A stretch of DNA of 64,000 bases, from contig NZ_AAEW02000010.1 in assembly GCF_000167355.1 (NCBI RefSeq), positions 84,176-148,175 on the forward strand. The letters run 5' to 3'. Position 1 is the stretch's first letter, and each line of letters starts with the position of its first letter. Source of the stretch: Desulfuromonas acetoxidans DSM 684. GTDB taxonomy: Bacteria > Desulfobacterota > Desulfuromonadia > Desulfuromonadales > Desulfuromonadaceae. A program made the translations under genes and the position numbers. Positions 53,732 through 63,856 of the stretch are shown one piece after another. A model generated the notes under the pieces. The model did no database searches, was not told the DNA's origin, and saw only the letters and a list, made by a program, of their open reading frames with translations.

Positions 53732-54763
53732 ATGCGTGAAGCCATGTTCTGGAGTCCATTGGAGGGCGGGCAGGTTCGTTGTGAGCTGTGCCGATTTCAT
53801 TGTGTGATTGGTGCTGGGCACCGTGGCCGTTGCCGGGTGCGGGAAAACAGAGACGGAGTTCTCTACTCCCTCAACGATGGTTTAGCGATTGCTGCCCATA
53901 TCGATCCGATTGAGAAGAAGCCGTTGTTCCATGTTTTACCGGGATCACGCAGTTATTCTATTGCCACGGTGGGGTGCAATTTTCGTTGCCGCCATTGTCA
54001 GAACGCCAGTATCTCTCAGCTTGAGTCCGCTCATGCTGCTGTGCGGGGAGACTCTTTACCGCCGAAACAGGTTGTTGGTCTGGCGTTGTCGGCCGCCTGC
54101 CAGAGCATTTCTTATACCTATACGGAACCGACGGTTTTTTACGAGTACATGTATGAAACCGCCCGGTTGGCCCGTCAAGAGGGATTGCTTAATGTGATGG
54201 TGAGTAATGGCTACATGGCTGAAGAACCTCTGCGCCACTTGGCCCCTTACCTGGATGGTGCCAACATTGATTTAAAGGGATTCAGCGAGTCGTTTTATCG
54301 TGAGGTGTGTGGTGCGCAACTGGCTCCGGTACTTGACAGTCTCAAGTTATTTAAGGAACTGGGAATCTGGCTGGAAGTGACGACACTGGTGATTCCCGGC
54401 TACAATGATGATGAGGAGCAACTTGGCGGTATCGCCCGATTTATTGCTGAGCAGCTCGATGTCGAAACGCCCTGGCACGTGACGGCTTTTTATCCCACCT
54501 ACCGTTTGACGAACGTTCCACCGACGCCGGTGGAGAGTCTGGTGCGAGCGCGGAATCTGGGGGAAAAGGCTGGGCTGAATTATATTTACCTGGGTAATGT
54601 GGCCAGTGGTCGTGGTGAAGATACCCGCTGTCGTCAGTGTGGTAAAACCTTGATTGAACGGCACGGTTTCCAGGTGGCACGTAATCGCTTGTATCATGGA
54701 ACCTGTCCCGGCTGCGGGACACCGCTTTCCGGAGTACGACTGGATGATGGCGGAATCAACTGA
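53732..54763 (+). CDS. amrS: AmmeMemoRadiSam system radical SAM enzyme
   Basis: 343 aa from ATG 53732 (GGAGG 5 nt upstream; a GTG at 53720 overlaps). Radical SAM cluster motif in VGCNFRCRHCQNASIS; preceding Cys residues (RCELCRFHC) and a C-terminal pair (CRQCGK, CPGCGTPL) suggest a zinc or extra cluster site. Often mis-annotated as pyruvate-formate-lyase activating enzyme. The AMMECR1 and MEMO partners are not beside it here. Confidence 0.88.
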   Translation: MREAMFWSPLEGGQVRCELCRFHCVIGAGHRGRCRVRENRDGVLYSLNDGLAIAAHIDPIEKKPLFHVLPGSRSYSIATVGCNFRCRHCQNASISQLESAHAAVRGDSLPPKQVVGLALSAACQSISYTYTEPTVFYEYMYETARLARQEGLLNVMVSNGYMAEEPLRHLAPYLDGANIDLKGFSESFYREVCGAQLAPVLDSLKLFKELGIWLEVTTLVIPGYNDDEEQLGGIARFIAEQLDVETPWHVTAFYPTYRLTNVPPTPVESLVRARNLGEKAGLNYIYLGNVASGRGEDTRCRQCGKTLIERHGFQVARNRLYHGTCPGCGTPLSGVRLDDGGIN

Positions 54764-54775
54764 TAGGAGTCACAC

Positions 54776-55189
54776 ATGCCTGAACCTTCCGTAGACCGCC
54801 GACGGGTAGACGATGGACGTTATGCCAATGACCGTCGCCAAAATCGTACCGAGCGTCGTCAGGGCCCAGATGTCTGGGTTCGCTCGTTGCCCTGGTTTGC
54901 TCTGGGAGGCTGGGTTCTGATTGTTATTTCAGTGTTGGGCATCAGCTTTGCCAAACCGCAGACGGTGACGTTTTTCGAGCGGATTAACAATTTGCCGGTG
55001 CGTCGTGAATGGGACTACGAGCTGATGAGTTATGTGCTGTGGGTGTTATTTACCGCCCTGTTTTCAGGATTGGTGGGGTTGGTGATCAACGTGACCCGGC
55101 GCCGGCGCAAGCACGATATTTTTTATTTCTCTGTGGTTGCCTCAACTCTGGTGGCCGCCATTGGTTTCGTCTGGGTGCTGACCCTTTAA
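54776..55189 (+). CDS. Hypothetical membrane protein, 137 aa
   Basis: Highly basic/acidic N-terminus with repeated DRR(Q)NR motifs (1-35), then three hydrophobic helices (about 40-58, 84-104, 114-136). Unrecognised. TAGGAG precedes the ATG, 12 bp behind amrS, so an operon with it. Confidence 0.75.
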   Translation: MPEPSVDRRRVDDGRYANDRRQNRTERRQGPDVWVRSLPWFALGGWVLIVISVLGISFAKPQTVTFFERINNLPVRREWDYELMSYVLWVLFTALFSGLVGLVINVTRRRRKHDIFYFSVVASTLVAAIGFVWVLTL

Positions 55190-55191
55190 AC

Positions 55192-55614
55192 TCAATCTTC
55201 CTGAGATAACCAGAAATCATTGCGATTGAGTGGATCATAAAATCGTTCACGTTCAAAGCCACTTAGCGGCATGGTTTGCTCCAGCGGATTGGTTTCATGC
55301 ATTAAGCGGTCCACGGTAATGAAACTGCCGAGGATCGGACCGTGTTTGTCCAATGCCTGCAGGGCATAGGCGGAGCAGGTGGGGTACATGGGGCAACGCG
55401 GACTGTCAACCACAGAGATATAACGTTGAAAAAAACGGATGCCCTGTACCAGTGGATTAAGGCTATTGTCCTGCGAAGGATGGGGGTGCTGGGCTGATCC
55501 GTGATGTGAATGCTCGGGCCAATCCGGCCAATCCCCTTTGGTTGCGAACGACGTTGTCGGCACAATCAGGCTCAGCCCTGCAATGATGAGTCCTGTCCGC
55601 CAGGGCCGCTTCAT
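55192..55614 (-). CDS. yidD: Membrane protein insertion efficiency factor YidD family
   Basis: 140 aa. Core GIRFFQRYISVVDSPRCPMYPTCSAYALQALDKHG with the conserved C-x3/4-C-S-x-Y motif of YidD. Unusual: an N-terminal signal-like helix and His/Asp-rich spacer before the core, and a longer tail, against about 75-90 aa in most YidD proteins. Its ATG overlaps the rarA stop (ATGA). Usually yidD sits next to rnpA/yidC, not rarA. Confidence 0.85.
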   Translation of the reverse strand: MKRPWRTGLIIAGLSLIVPTTSFATKGDWPDWPEHSHHGSAQHPHPSQDNSLNPLVQGIRFFQRYISVVDSPRCPMYPTCSAYALQALDKHGPILGSFITVDRLMHETNPLEQTMPLSGFERERFYDPLNRNDFWLSQED

Positions 55615-56930
55615 GCATCCTCCTCGTCAGGCTGCTGGGCCTGTTGGCGATAAAACGCCAGGCGCTCCGCCATCACTTTTTCATAACCACGATCAACCGG
55701 ATGATAAAACTCGCTGCCGTGAAGTTGGTCGGGAAGGTAATCCTGAGCGACAAAGCCTGTCGGGTTGTCGTGAGCGTATTGATAATCTTTACCGTAATCC
55801 AACTCTTTCATCAGCTTGGTCGGCGCATTGCGCAGATGCAACGGCACCTCTAACGGACCGCTGCGGCGCACTTCGGCCAGGGCGGTGTCAATGCCGAGAT
55901 ATGAGGCATTACTTTTCGGTGCTGAGGCCAGATAGGTCGTGGCCTGGGCAAGAATAATACGACCTTCCGGCATACCGACAAAATGGACTGCCTGCTGAGC
56001 GGAGATCGCCAGTTGCAGGCCGCGTGGGTCGGCATTGCCGATATCTTCCGCCGCAAGGATCACCAGACGGCGGGCAATGAATAAAGGGTCTTCTCCTGCT
56101 TCAATCATCCGCGCCAACCAGTACAGAGCACCATCCGGATTGGAGCCGCGCACGCTTTTGATAAACGCGGAAATCACGTTGTAATGTTCTTCCGCCCCTT
56201 TGTCGTAACGCAATGCTTTTTGTTGCAATGTCTGAGAGATGGCAGCCTCATCAATGGGCTTTCCTTTGGCTGTTTCCACCACCAATTGCAGGTTTCCCAG
56301 TGCGACACGGGCATCCCCCTGGGCCAGTTGCGCGAGGTGGTCAAGGGCCTCTTGGGAGACATCTGGTTTCTGATCGGCTAGCCCGCGCGGGTCGCTGAGG
56401 GCACGTTGTAACAGCAAAACAATATCGTCGTGCTGCAGGGGCTTGAGCACAAACACCCGTGCCCGCGAGAGTAGGGCGGCATTGACTTCAAACGAAGGGT
56501 TTTCCGTGGTGGCGCCGATGAGGATCAGGTCGCCTTTTTCCAGGGCGGGCAGAAACGCATCCTGCTGTGATTTATTGAAACGGTGGATCTCATCGACAAA
56601 CAGGATGGTCCGAGTGCCGTACATGGAGCGGTCTTCTTTGGCGCGTGAGACAATGTGACGGATATCCTTGACCCCATTCATAATGGCGGAAAAGAACACG
56701 AATCGGCTGCGGGTGCTTTGCGCGATCACCTGGGCCAGGGTGGTTTTCCCCGTGCCGGGCGGGCCCCAGAAGATCAACGAACTAAGCTGGTCGGCTTCGA
56801 TGATCTGGCGTAATGGACAGCCGTCAGCCAGCAGATGCTGCTGACCAACTACCTCGTCAAGGTGCTGCGGACGCATCCGTTCGGCAAGCGGGGTTTGATC
56901 ATCGCTGATAGTGCTGGAAAACAGGTCCAT
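55611..56930 (-). CDS. rarA: Replication-associated recombination protein A
   Basis: 439-aa AAA+ ATPase (MgsA/RarA). Walker [13 protein letters not shown], Walker [11 protein letters not shown], sensor [11 protein letters not shown], and the tetramerising C-terminal domain ([21 protein letters not shown]). Start at ATG 56930 ([16 protein letters not shown] upstream); the frame up to 57071 adds non-homologous residues that overlap the nadK leader. Confidence 0.93.
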   Translation of the reverse strand: MDLFSSTISDDQTPLAERMRPQHLDEVVGQQHLLADGCPLRQIIEADQLSSLIFWGPPGTGKTTLAQVIAQSTRSRFVFFSAIMNGVKDIRHIVSRAKEDRSMYGTRTILFVDEIHRFNKSQQDAFLPALEKGDLILIGATTENPSFEVNAALLSRARVFVLKPLQHDDIVLLLQRALSDPRGLADQKPDVSQEALDHLAQLAQGDARVALGNLQLVVETAKGKPIDEAAISQTLQQKALRYDKGAEEHYNVISAFIKSVRGSNPDGALYWLARMIEAGEDPLFIARRLVILAAEDIGNADPRGLQLAISAQQAVHFVGMPEGRIILAQATTYLASAPKSNASYLGIDTALAEVRRSGPLEVPLHLRNAPTKLMKELDYGKDYQYAHDNPTGFVAQDYLPDQLHGSEFYHPVDRGYEKVMAERLAFYRQQAQQPDEEDA

Positions 56931-57140
56931 AAAGCCTCGAAAAAGAGAGTCAAACCGGTGTGAAAAAATAGTGTAAACAACTTCAGTTTGACATTTGTTC
57001 TGAGATGATTTAACAGGATGTTTCAAAACCAGATCCTCGGCACTGTAGCACAGGTGACAGAATGTCCTCAATGTCCCGCTGTGGATGGACTTTGCCGGGG
57101 GGCTGTGGTAGATTTTCGAGGCATTGTAATGGGGAATGAT

Positions 57141-57995
57141 ATGAAATCAATAGGAATTTATGCCAAACGTAACAACCCCGATGCCGTTCAGGTTGCCATT
57201 CAGCTCAAAGCATGGTTGGCCGAACGGGGCATCCGGGTGCTGGTGGAAAGAAAGCTTGCTGCCAACATGGGCGCGGCAGAGGGTGTGCCCAGTCGCGAGT
57301 TGCCGCCACTGGTTGATTGTATTGTCGTACTCGGTGGTGACGGGACACTGATCTCTGTTGCGCGTAAAGTGGGTAACCTGGGTGTGCCGATTCTCGGGGT
57401 CAACCTCGGTAGTCTCGGTTTTCTCACCGAGATCACGCTGGATGACCTTTATGATGAACTGCAACGGGTGATCAACGATGATTTCGAGATCTCGGATCGC
57501 ATCATGTTGCAGGCGGCGGTTGAACGCGAAGGTGAGCGCATTGCCGAATACCAAGTGCTCAATGATGTGGTGATCAACAAAGGGGCTCTGGCACGGATTA
57601 TCGATATGGAAGTGTGGGTCGATGACAGTTATCTGACCACATTTAAGGCGGACGGTCTGATTGTTTCCTCGCCCACCGGATCGACGGCGTATAACCTGGC
57701 TGCCGGAGGGCCAATCATCTATCCGGGACTGCGTTGTCTGGTGATTACACCGATCTGCCCGCATATGCTGACTAACCGGCCGATTATCGTGTCGGATGAA
57801 TCGCTGATTCGCATCATCATGCGTTTCAACGAAGAGCGGGTGTTTTTCACCGCTGATGGTCAGGTGGGGATGGCCATGCAGGCTCAAGACGTGGTGGAAA
57901 TTTGCAAAGCCGAACAATGTACCCACCTGATTCGCAGTGCCAAGAAGGAATATTTTGAGGTGTTGCGCACTAAATTACGCTGGGGAGAACGCTAA
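57141..57995 (+). CDS. nadK: NAD kinase
   Basis: 284 aa. Phosphorylates NAD to NADP. GGDGT motif (VVLGGDGTLISVAR), NLGSLGFLTE, and SSPTGSTAYNLAAGGPI, all diagnostic. Start at ATG 57141 (MKSIGIYAKRNN); ATG 57129 is possible; the 5' extension to 57018 lies in the divergent rarA leader and is unlike the family. Confidence 0.94.
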   Translation: MKSIGIYAKRNNPDAVQVAIQLKAWLAERGIRVLVERKLAANMGAAEGVPSRELPPLVDCIVVLGGDGTLISVARKVGNLGVPILGVNLGSLGFLTEITLDDLYDELQRVINDDFEISDRIMLQAAVEREGERIAEYQVLNDVVINKGALARIIDMEVWVDDSYLTTFKADGLIVSSPTGSTAYNLAAGGPIIYPGLRCLVITPICPHMLTNRPIIVSDESLIRIIMRFNEERVFFTADGQVGMAMQAQDVVEICKAEQCTHLIRSAKKEYFEVLRTKLRWGER

Positions 57996-58000
57996 CCCGT

Positions 58001-59674
58001 ATGCTGACGGATTTATCCATTAAAAACCTTGCTGTGATTGAACAGCTTCAGGTGAATTTCGGACCCGGATTCAATGTACTCAGCGGTGAAACCGGCGCCG
58101 GTAAGTCGATTATCATTGACGCCATGGGCTTGTTGCTTGGCCAGCGCGTGCGCAGTGATCTGGTGCGGACTGGAGAAGAAACAGCCAACGTTGAGGCGGT
58201 GTTCTCTCTTCAGCAGCAGCCGGGCGTACGCCAATTGCTGCAGGAGATGGATTTTGACGATGATGACGAGCTGGTAATCCGTCGCAGTCTGTCGCGCCAG
58301 GGGAAAAACCGGGTGTACGTGAATGGTGCTATGGCAACCTTGGCCCAGTTACAGCAGTTGACGGCACCGATGCTGGCCATCTTCGGCCAACACGATCAAC
58401 AACAATTACAGCGGGTGGAGAACCATCTACGCCTTCTGGACGGCTTTGGCCAGTGTCAGGAGCTTCTCGGCGACTATCAGCACCATTATCGTCAGTGGCT
58501 TACCCTGCAGAAGCAACTAGAAACCCTACAACAATCAGAGCGCGACCGTGCGGATCGCATTGATCTGCTCAGTTTTCAACATCAGGAAATTACTGCGGCG
58601 GCTCTGCAATCCGGCGAAGATGAGGAATTAGCTGCTGAACGGTTGCGCTTGCAGCACGCTGAGCGTCTTTATGCCGGCTGTCAGCAAGGTTATGAACGTC
58701 TTTATGCCGATCAGGGGGCGGTGTGCGAACAGCTCGGCTCTGTTAATCAGGTGCTCGAAGGGCTGGTCGAGGTTGAGCCGAAATTACTGGGGCCGGTTGA
58801 AGCCATGCGTGATGCCCTGTTTGGTTTGGAAGATGCCGCCGGCCAATTGCGTCAGCTTGCCGATGATGTTGTGTTCGATGAACAGCGCCAGGCTGAGGTG
58901 GAAGAACGTCTGGCCCTGATTACAACTCTGCAGCGCAAGTATCACGCCGAGATTGACGGAATTCTCGCCTATGCCGATGACATTGAGCAGGAGTTGGAAC
59001 AGTTGCGCAACAGTGCGGCGACCATGGAGCAACTTGAAGCACAGATTGGCGAAGTTCACAGCCAGATGATGACCATGGGGCAGAAACTCACATCGCTGCG
59101 TCAGCAGGCTGCACAGAGCTTGAAGCAAGCCATGGAGGAGGAACTGGCCGGTCTGGCCATGGCCAATGCCTGCTTTGAAGCGCGGTTGACTACATGTGAA
59201 GCGGGTTTGTTAGGGCTGGAGAAGGCTGAGTTTTACTTTTCGGCCAACCCCGGTCAGGAGCCGCGCCCGTTGTCGTCAACAGCTTCGGGTGGTGAACTGT
59301 CACGCATTATGCTGGCACTGCGTAAAGTGGCGCCACGTGCCGACAGTCTGACGACCATGATTTTCGACGAAGTTGATGCCGGGATCGGTGGGGTTGCTGC
59401 CTCTGCCGTCGGTGAACGGTTGTGCGCTGTGGCCGAAGGCCATCAGGTGCTGTGTATTACCCATCTACCGCAAGTAGCAGCTTATGCCGATGTGCAGTAC
59501 CGGGTGGAAAAACTGGTTGAGAACAATCAGACCTCAACGCGGCTGGTGTGTCTCAATGACGAGGAACGGGTTCAGGAACTCGCCCGTATGCTTGGCGGCG
59601 CTCAGCTCAGCAGCCAGACGGTCAGTCATGCGCGTGACTTGTTGCAGCGCAGTCGACGTCCGTCGTTGTTTTAA
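58001..59674 (+). CDS. recN: DNA repair protein RecN
   Basis: 557-aa SMC-like ATPase for double-strand break repair. Walker A GETGAGKSIIIDAM, long coiled-coil region about 155-385, ABC signature STASGGELSRIMLALR, Walker B TTMIFDEVDAGIGG, VLCITHLPQVAAYAD. Starts 5 bp behind nadK; the nadK-recN pairing is common in bacteria. Confidence 0.95.
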   Translation: MLTDLSIKNLAVIEQLQVNFGPGFNVLSGETGAGKSIIIDAMGLLLGQRVRSDLVRTGEETANVEAVFSLQQQPGVRQLLQEMDFDDDDELVIRRSLSRQGKNRVYVNGAMATLAQLQQLTAPMLAIFGQHDQQQLQRVENHLRLLDGFGQCQELLGDYQHHYRQWLTLQKQLETLQQSERDRADRIDLLSFQHQEITAAALQSGEDEELAAERLRLQHAERLYAGCQQGYERLYADQGAVCEQLGSVNQVLEGLVEVEPKLLGPVEAMRDALFGLEDAAGQLRQLADDVVFDEQRQAEVEERLALITTLQRKYHAEIDGILAYADDIEQELEQLRNSAATMEQLEAQIGEVHSQMMTMGQKLTSLRQQAAQSLKQAMEEELAGLAMANACFEARLTTCEAGLLGLEKAEFYFSANPGQEPRPLSSTASGGELSRIMLALRKVAPRADSLTTMIFDEVDAGIGGVAASAVGERLCAVAEGHQVLCITHLPQVAAYADVQYRVEKLVENNQTSTRLVCLNDEERVQELARMLGGAQLSSQTVSHARDLLQRSRRPSLF

Positions 59675-59746
59675 TTGCTTTCTGAGTTATCAGGGAGCTG
59701 GGGCGTTCTGGACGAAAAAGGTACGAACGGTCCTTAAGGAGAGATC

Positions 59747-60211
59747 ATGATCAGAAAAGCCTGCATCGCTGATGCCCCAATTATCCATAAACTGTTGGCT
59801 GAACATGCCGGCAAAGGAGCGATGTTGTCACGTTCCCTCGCTGAAATTTATCAGGCTATTCGCTCTTTTTACGTCTTGGAAGAGCAGGGGGAAGTTTTGG
59901 GGACGGTCAGTTTACAGGTCTGGTGGGCTGATCTTGCAGAAGTTCGTTCGCTGGTGGTTTCTGAACGTTTGTCTGGACGCGGCTGTGGCCGCCAGTTGGT
60001 TCAGGCGTGTATTGACGAAGCCTGTCAACTGGGGTTGAGCCGGTTGTTTGCTCTGACCTACCAAGAACAATTTTTTGCCCGGCTGGGCTTTAGTCTGATT
60101 GAAAAAAGTGAGTTGCCGCATAAAATTTGGGGCGATTGTATGAAATGCTCCAAGTTTCCTGACTGCGATGAGGTTGCCATGGCTATGAGGTTGCCACCGG
60201 CGTCTCATTGA
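59747..60211 (+). CDS. GNAT acetyltransferase, short ArgA-like
   Basis: 154 aa with GNAT motifs: acetyl-CoA loop RLSGRGCGRQLVQACIDEA, strand FALTYQEQFFARLGF, and ending LPHKIWGDCMKCSKFPDCDE. The last Cys-rich motif is typical of stand-alone N-acetylglutamate synthases in Geobacter-type bacteria, so arginine biosynthesis is likely. AAGGAG precedes the ATG. Confidence 0.8.
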   Translation: MIRKACIADAPIIHKLLAEHAGKGAMLSRSLAEIYQAIRSFYVLEEQGEVLGTVSLQVWWADLAEVRSLVVSERLSGRGCGRQLVQACIDEACQLGLSRLFALTYQEQFFARLGFSLIEKSELPHKIWGDCMKCSKFPDCDEVAMAMRLPPASH

Positions 60212-60362
60212 AAAGAGTCCGCTGCGTTAAAAAAATGATGTTATTTCTCATTTAGGGACTGGTTGGCCTGCTAATGTTGTGATATTTTTTAATTCTTTAG
60301 AATAGACATATGACATGTAATGCACTTACTGATCAAAAGCCCGAGCCGAAGGAGAGTCGATC

Positions 60363-60821
60363 TTGGATTTAGAACAGATGACCATAGATTCCACGCGGGA
60401 AGTGTTTGAAACGATGATAATGCTCGAGGTGACTCCTCAGCCTGCAATGCCGGTATTGGTCAGCAACTTTACCGATTCGGTCTCTGGCATGGTTGGCCTG
60501 GCTGGGAGCTGCAAGGGGATGATCGCTATCCATGCTCCTGATGATGTGGCGATGGATATTACTACCCGTTTTCTTGGTCTCGATGTGGACGAAGTCAATG
60601 AGGATGTGACCGATGCGTTCGGTGAGTTGGCTAACATGCTGGCCGGAAACATTAAGATGGTTCTTGATGAATCGGGAAAAGACATCACCCTGTCGGTGCC
60701 TTCTTATGTGTTTGGTGCTGACTATCATGTTGAGTGTACGGCCGAAGCCGATTGGGTTATGGTTCCGTTTGAATCGGATTCCGGTGAATTTCTTGTCCAA
60801 TTACAGATTGAAAAAAGCTGA
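60363..60821 (+). CDS. cheX: CheX-type chemotaxis phosphatase
   Basis: 152 aa, TTG start 9 nt behind AAGGAG. The CheC/CheX/FliY phosphatase motif E-x2-N is in DAFGELANMLAGNIK, and the second symmetric repeat is degenerate, as in CheX (single active helix). Dephosphorylates CheY-P. Stand-alone gene with its own terminator. Confidence 0.85.
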   Translation: MDLEQMTIDSTREVFETMIMLEVTPQPAMPVLVSNFTDSVSGMVGLAGSCKGMIAIHAPDDVAMDITTRFLGLDVDEVNEDVTDAFGELANMLAGNIKMVLDESGKDITLSVPSYVFGADYHVECTAEADWVMVPFESDSGEFLVQLQIEKS

Positions 60822-60846
60822 TTTACTCAGCTCTGCTGATGCATGA

Positions 60847-60882
60847 AAAACGCCCCGACGGCAGTCCGTCGGGGCGTTTTTT
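60847..60882. terminator. Terminator between cheX and the M16C protease gene
   Basis: 15-bp perfect stem AAAACGCCCCGACGG with its complement around CAGT, A-run before and T-run after, serving both converging genes. Confidence 0.9.
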
Positions 60883-60904
60883 CGTCCTGAAATCGGTCGC
60901 TGTT

Positions 60905-63856
60905 TTACAACCGGACAATCTCCATATCTGGCAACTGTTCTTGTGCCTGACGCAGAATCTCATCGTTGGACAGGATCGACACCGGGCTTTCAGCCAGTTT
61001 GTCGGTCAGATATATTTGTGCAACGTTGATCAGTTGCTCTTTGGTGACCGCCAGCAGGCGTTGACGGAATTGCTGGCGAATTTCAAGGGTCATCCCCTGC
61101 AGCGCATTGGCAAACTCATGGGCGCCAACACCGCCTGGAGACAGGGGCCGATCAATGGCGCTGAACACGGCAAGAACCGCTTCCTTGATCTTTTCCTGAT
61201 CAAAATCACCGGACTGAACCCATTGCAGTGCCTGCTCATAAACGTCGAGAGTGCGTGACAAGTGCGGGTCTCGATAGGAGAGCATGGAGAACACACCTGC
61301 CTCACTGTTGCTGTTAGCCATGCCGCCGTAAGCACCGCCTTTTTCACGGATCTCACGGTGGAGGAAGTTGGCTTTGAGCAAGGCCGCAAGAATCTTTAGT
61401 GCAGCCGCATCTTCATGGACCAACGGCACGGTACGGAACACCCGTGTCACATAGGAGACCGGAATAGATGTTGCCCAGCCGAGTTGAACGGCCTGCGGAG
61501 TGATTGTGGCCGCGGTTGTCATGGCGTCCTGATGCCCAAGGCCGGGCAGGCGTTCCAGAAGGTGTTGCATGGCGTTGCGGTTTGATTCTAAATCGTCCTG
61601 TTCCGCAGTGATGGCGGCGTGTACCGAGTCACTGTGCAACAACTGCTTGGCAATTTTTTGCATTTTGGCGGCTAGATCTGTCAATTGGTCGGCCTTGAGT
61701 TTGGCAATCTCTTTGACCTGCTTAAACTGGGTCAGCCCTGACCACTGTTCACGGCATTGGCCCGCCGCAGTCAGATGACCGGCGGCAGCGCGGGCCGCAT
61801 AGCTGTGGCCCGAACCGGGGATGGCATTTTCCCAAGAGGTCTTGATTTGTCCGATCACTGTGGCCAGGCGCTCCAGGTCTGTGAAATCAGCACTGGTGGC
61901 GACATCGGCCAGGATTTCTGCCAGGTTGTCAACATTGCGGATCAGGGCTTTGCCGCGTAAACGCAGCAGCGGCTGGTACTGGTCAAGGGAGGCAATGTCA
62001 TCGAGAATTTCAACTGACGCCCGAATGCCGCCGGTGCCCGCTTCAATGCGCTCGGCCATCTCCAGATAACTGTATTTTCCGGCACCGATCTGGGTCAGCA
62101 GGCTGCTGAACAATGGCAGATACGGATGTAGTTCTGCATCCACGCCACTCACTGGAAAGTAGAGATTGAAATAGGCCAGTCCATTGGTTGGTTGCGGATA
62201 AAACGTGACTTCATGGTCGCCCACAGCCAGTGTTTCACTGGCAATTTCAGGCTCTTTGGGGTCAATGTCGCTCAGTTCCAGGGAGGGCAAACAACTGACG
62301 TCCTCTTTTTCCTCCTGCGCCTGTTGCAGGGTTTGCGCCTGATCAATGAGGTTTTGGCGGTCATTGTCCGTCAAGCGGGCCTCAAGGGCTTTAAGGCGCT
62401 GTTGCTCCTTTTGCTCCATCTCTTTGGTCAACGTCGGGTCCGGATGTAGACACAAATTGACCCGGTGTGGGTTGTCGAGCAGCCAAGTGCGGATCAGGTT
62501 TTCAAAGAACGGGCCGTCATCGAGTTCTTTGCGCAATCTGGTGAGGTTTTCGTCGAGCTGCAGAGGGGAAACCGGATCATCGCAATGCAACCACGGGCCG
62601 AGGATGCGCATCATCATCATAATAGCGTAGGGATAACTGTCGCCACTGACTTCCCGGTTGACCAGTTCCAGGCGGTGGATGGCCGCATCAATGCGTTCGC
62701 GACTGAATCCGTCGTCGGCAATTTTTCGGAGGGTCTCAAGGACCAGGTTTTCAATCTGGTCTGATTTGTCTTCATCCGTTCCTTGCAGGCCAACGGTAAA
62801 ACAGGTGGAGCGGTAGTCATCGTGGTAACCACAGCCCGGCGTAAGGTTGGTGCCAAGGCCGGAGTCGAGCAACGCCTTGTACAGCGGTGACGCCGAATTG
62901 CCGAGCAGCAATTGAGACAGCAGTGTAAGGCTGAGACGTGTATAGCTGTCGGAGATGTCACTGCATAGCCAGCTCAGGTGTACCATGCTTTTGCCGGTCA
63001 ACTCCTCCTGTTCGTCAATGGGAAACGGTTCCTTGACCGTCAGTGGCGCAGTGAAGCGTTGTTCCTGAGGGACCTCACTGTTAACCGCGCGAGCCTGGAA
63101 TTGGCTGAGAACCTTTTCCTCAATGACCTCGAGGTGATCGGCCAGTGGGAAGTTGCCGTAGGTGAAAAAGCAGGCATTGCTGGGATGGTAGAACTCGGCG
63201 TGAAAATCACGCAACTGCTGCCAGCTTAAGTCGGGAATATCTTCCGGTTCGCCACCGGAGTTGTGGTGGTAACAGGTCGTGGGATAAAGATGCCGGGTGG
63301 TGCGGCGTGACAACAGGGAGGATGGGTCGGCCATGGCGCCCTTCATCTCGTTAAACACCACGCCTTTGAACGTGAGTCCCGACGTCGGGTCGTCACTCTG
63401 AGCAAACTCCAGACGGTGACCCTCCTGAGCAAAATCGCGTTCGCGCAGCAATGGGAAAAACGCCGCGTCCAGATAAATATCCAGTAAGTTATAGAAGTCT
63501 TTATGGTTTTGACTGGAAAACGGGTAGCAGGTCCAGTCACTGGCGGTAAACGCATTCATAAAGGTATTCAAGCTGCGTTTGAGCATGGTGAAAAACGGAT
63601 CACGGACCGGAAAGTTCTTCGAGCCACACAGCGCGGTGTGTTCAAGGATGTGGGCAACCCCGGTTGAATCGGAAGGTGGCGTTTTAAAGGCGACGGCAAA
63701 CAGGTTATTGGTATCTTCATTTTCAATATGAACCAGGCGTGCACCGGTCACGTTATGACGAAGTTGCAGCAGGGTCGCATTCAATTCCGGTAGATCAGTG
63801 GTGCTGACCAGAGTGAATGCGGCGGGAATGGCTTGTGTGCTGTTGGTGTCGGTCAT
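60905..63856 (-). CDS. M16C zinc metalloprotease (PreP/Cym1-like)
   Basis: 983 aa, four-domain clamshell protease for peptides. Inverted zinc motif HILEHTALCGSKNFP (H-x2-E-H), a distal Glu in the following helix (GVVFNEMKGA), and the insulinase second half with RGGAYG-type GGAYGGMANSNSE. Homologues degrade signal or transit peptides. Cytoplasmic (no signal peptide). GGACG precedes the ATG. The last 140 bp of the window hold nothing recognisable. Confidence 0.93.
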   Translation of the reverse strand: MTDTNSTQAIPAAFTLVSTTDLPELNATLLQLRHNVTGARLVHIENEDTNNLFAVAFKTPPSDSTGVAHILEHTALCGSKNFPVRDPFFTMLKRSLNTFMNAFTASDWTCYPFSSQNHKDFYNLLDIYLDAAFFPLLRERDFAQEGHRLEFAQSDDPTSGLTFKGVVFNEMKGAMADPSSLLSRRTTRHLYPTTCYHHNSGGEPEDIPDLSWQQLRDFHAEFYHPSNACFFTYGNFPLADHLEVIEEKVLSQFQARAVNSEVPQEQRFTAPLTVKEPFPIDEQEELTGKSMVHLSWLCSDISDSYTRLSLTLLSQLLLGNSASPLYKALLDSGLGTNLTPGCGYHDDYRSTCFTVGLQGTDEDKSDQIENLVLETLRKIADDGFSRERIDAAIHRLELVNREVSGDSYPYAIMMMMRILGPWLHCDDPVSPLQLDENLTRLRKELDDGPFFENLIRTWLLDNPHRVNLCLHPDPTLTKEMEQKEQQRLKALEARLTDNDRQNLIDQAQTLQQAQEEKEDVSCLPSLELSDIDPKEPEIASETLAVGDHEVTFYPQPTNGLAYFNLYFPVSGVDAELHPYLPLFSSLLTQIGAGKYSYLEMAERIEAGTGGIRASVEILDDIASLDQYQPLLRLRGKALIRNVDNLAEILADVATSADFTDLERLATVIGQIKTSWENAIPGSGHSYAARAAAGHLTAAGQCREQWSGLTQFKQVKEIAKLKADQLTDLAAKMQKIAKQLLHSDSVHAAITAEQDDLESNRNAMQHLLERLPGLGHQDAMTTAATITPQAVQLGWATSIPVSYVTRVFRTVPLVHEDAAALKILAALLKANFLHREIREKGGAYGGMANSNSEAGVFSMLSYRDPHLSRTLDVYEQALQWVQSGDFDQEKIKEAVLAVFSAIDRPLSPGGVGAHEFANALQGMTLEIRQQFRQRLLAVTKEQLINVAQIYLTDKLAESPVSILSNDEILRQAQEQLPDMEIVRL

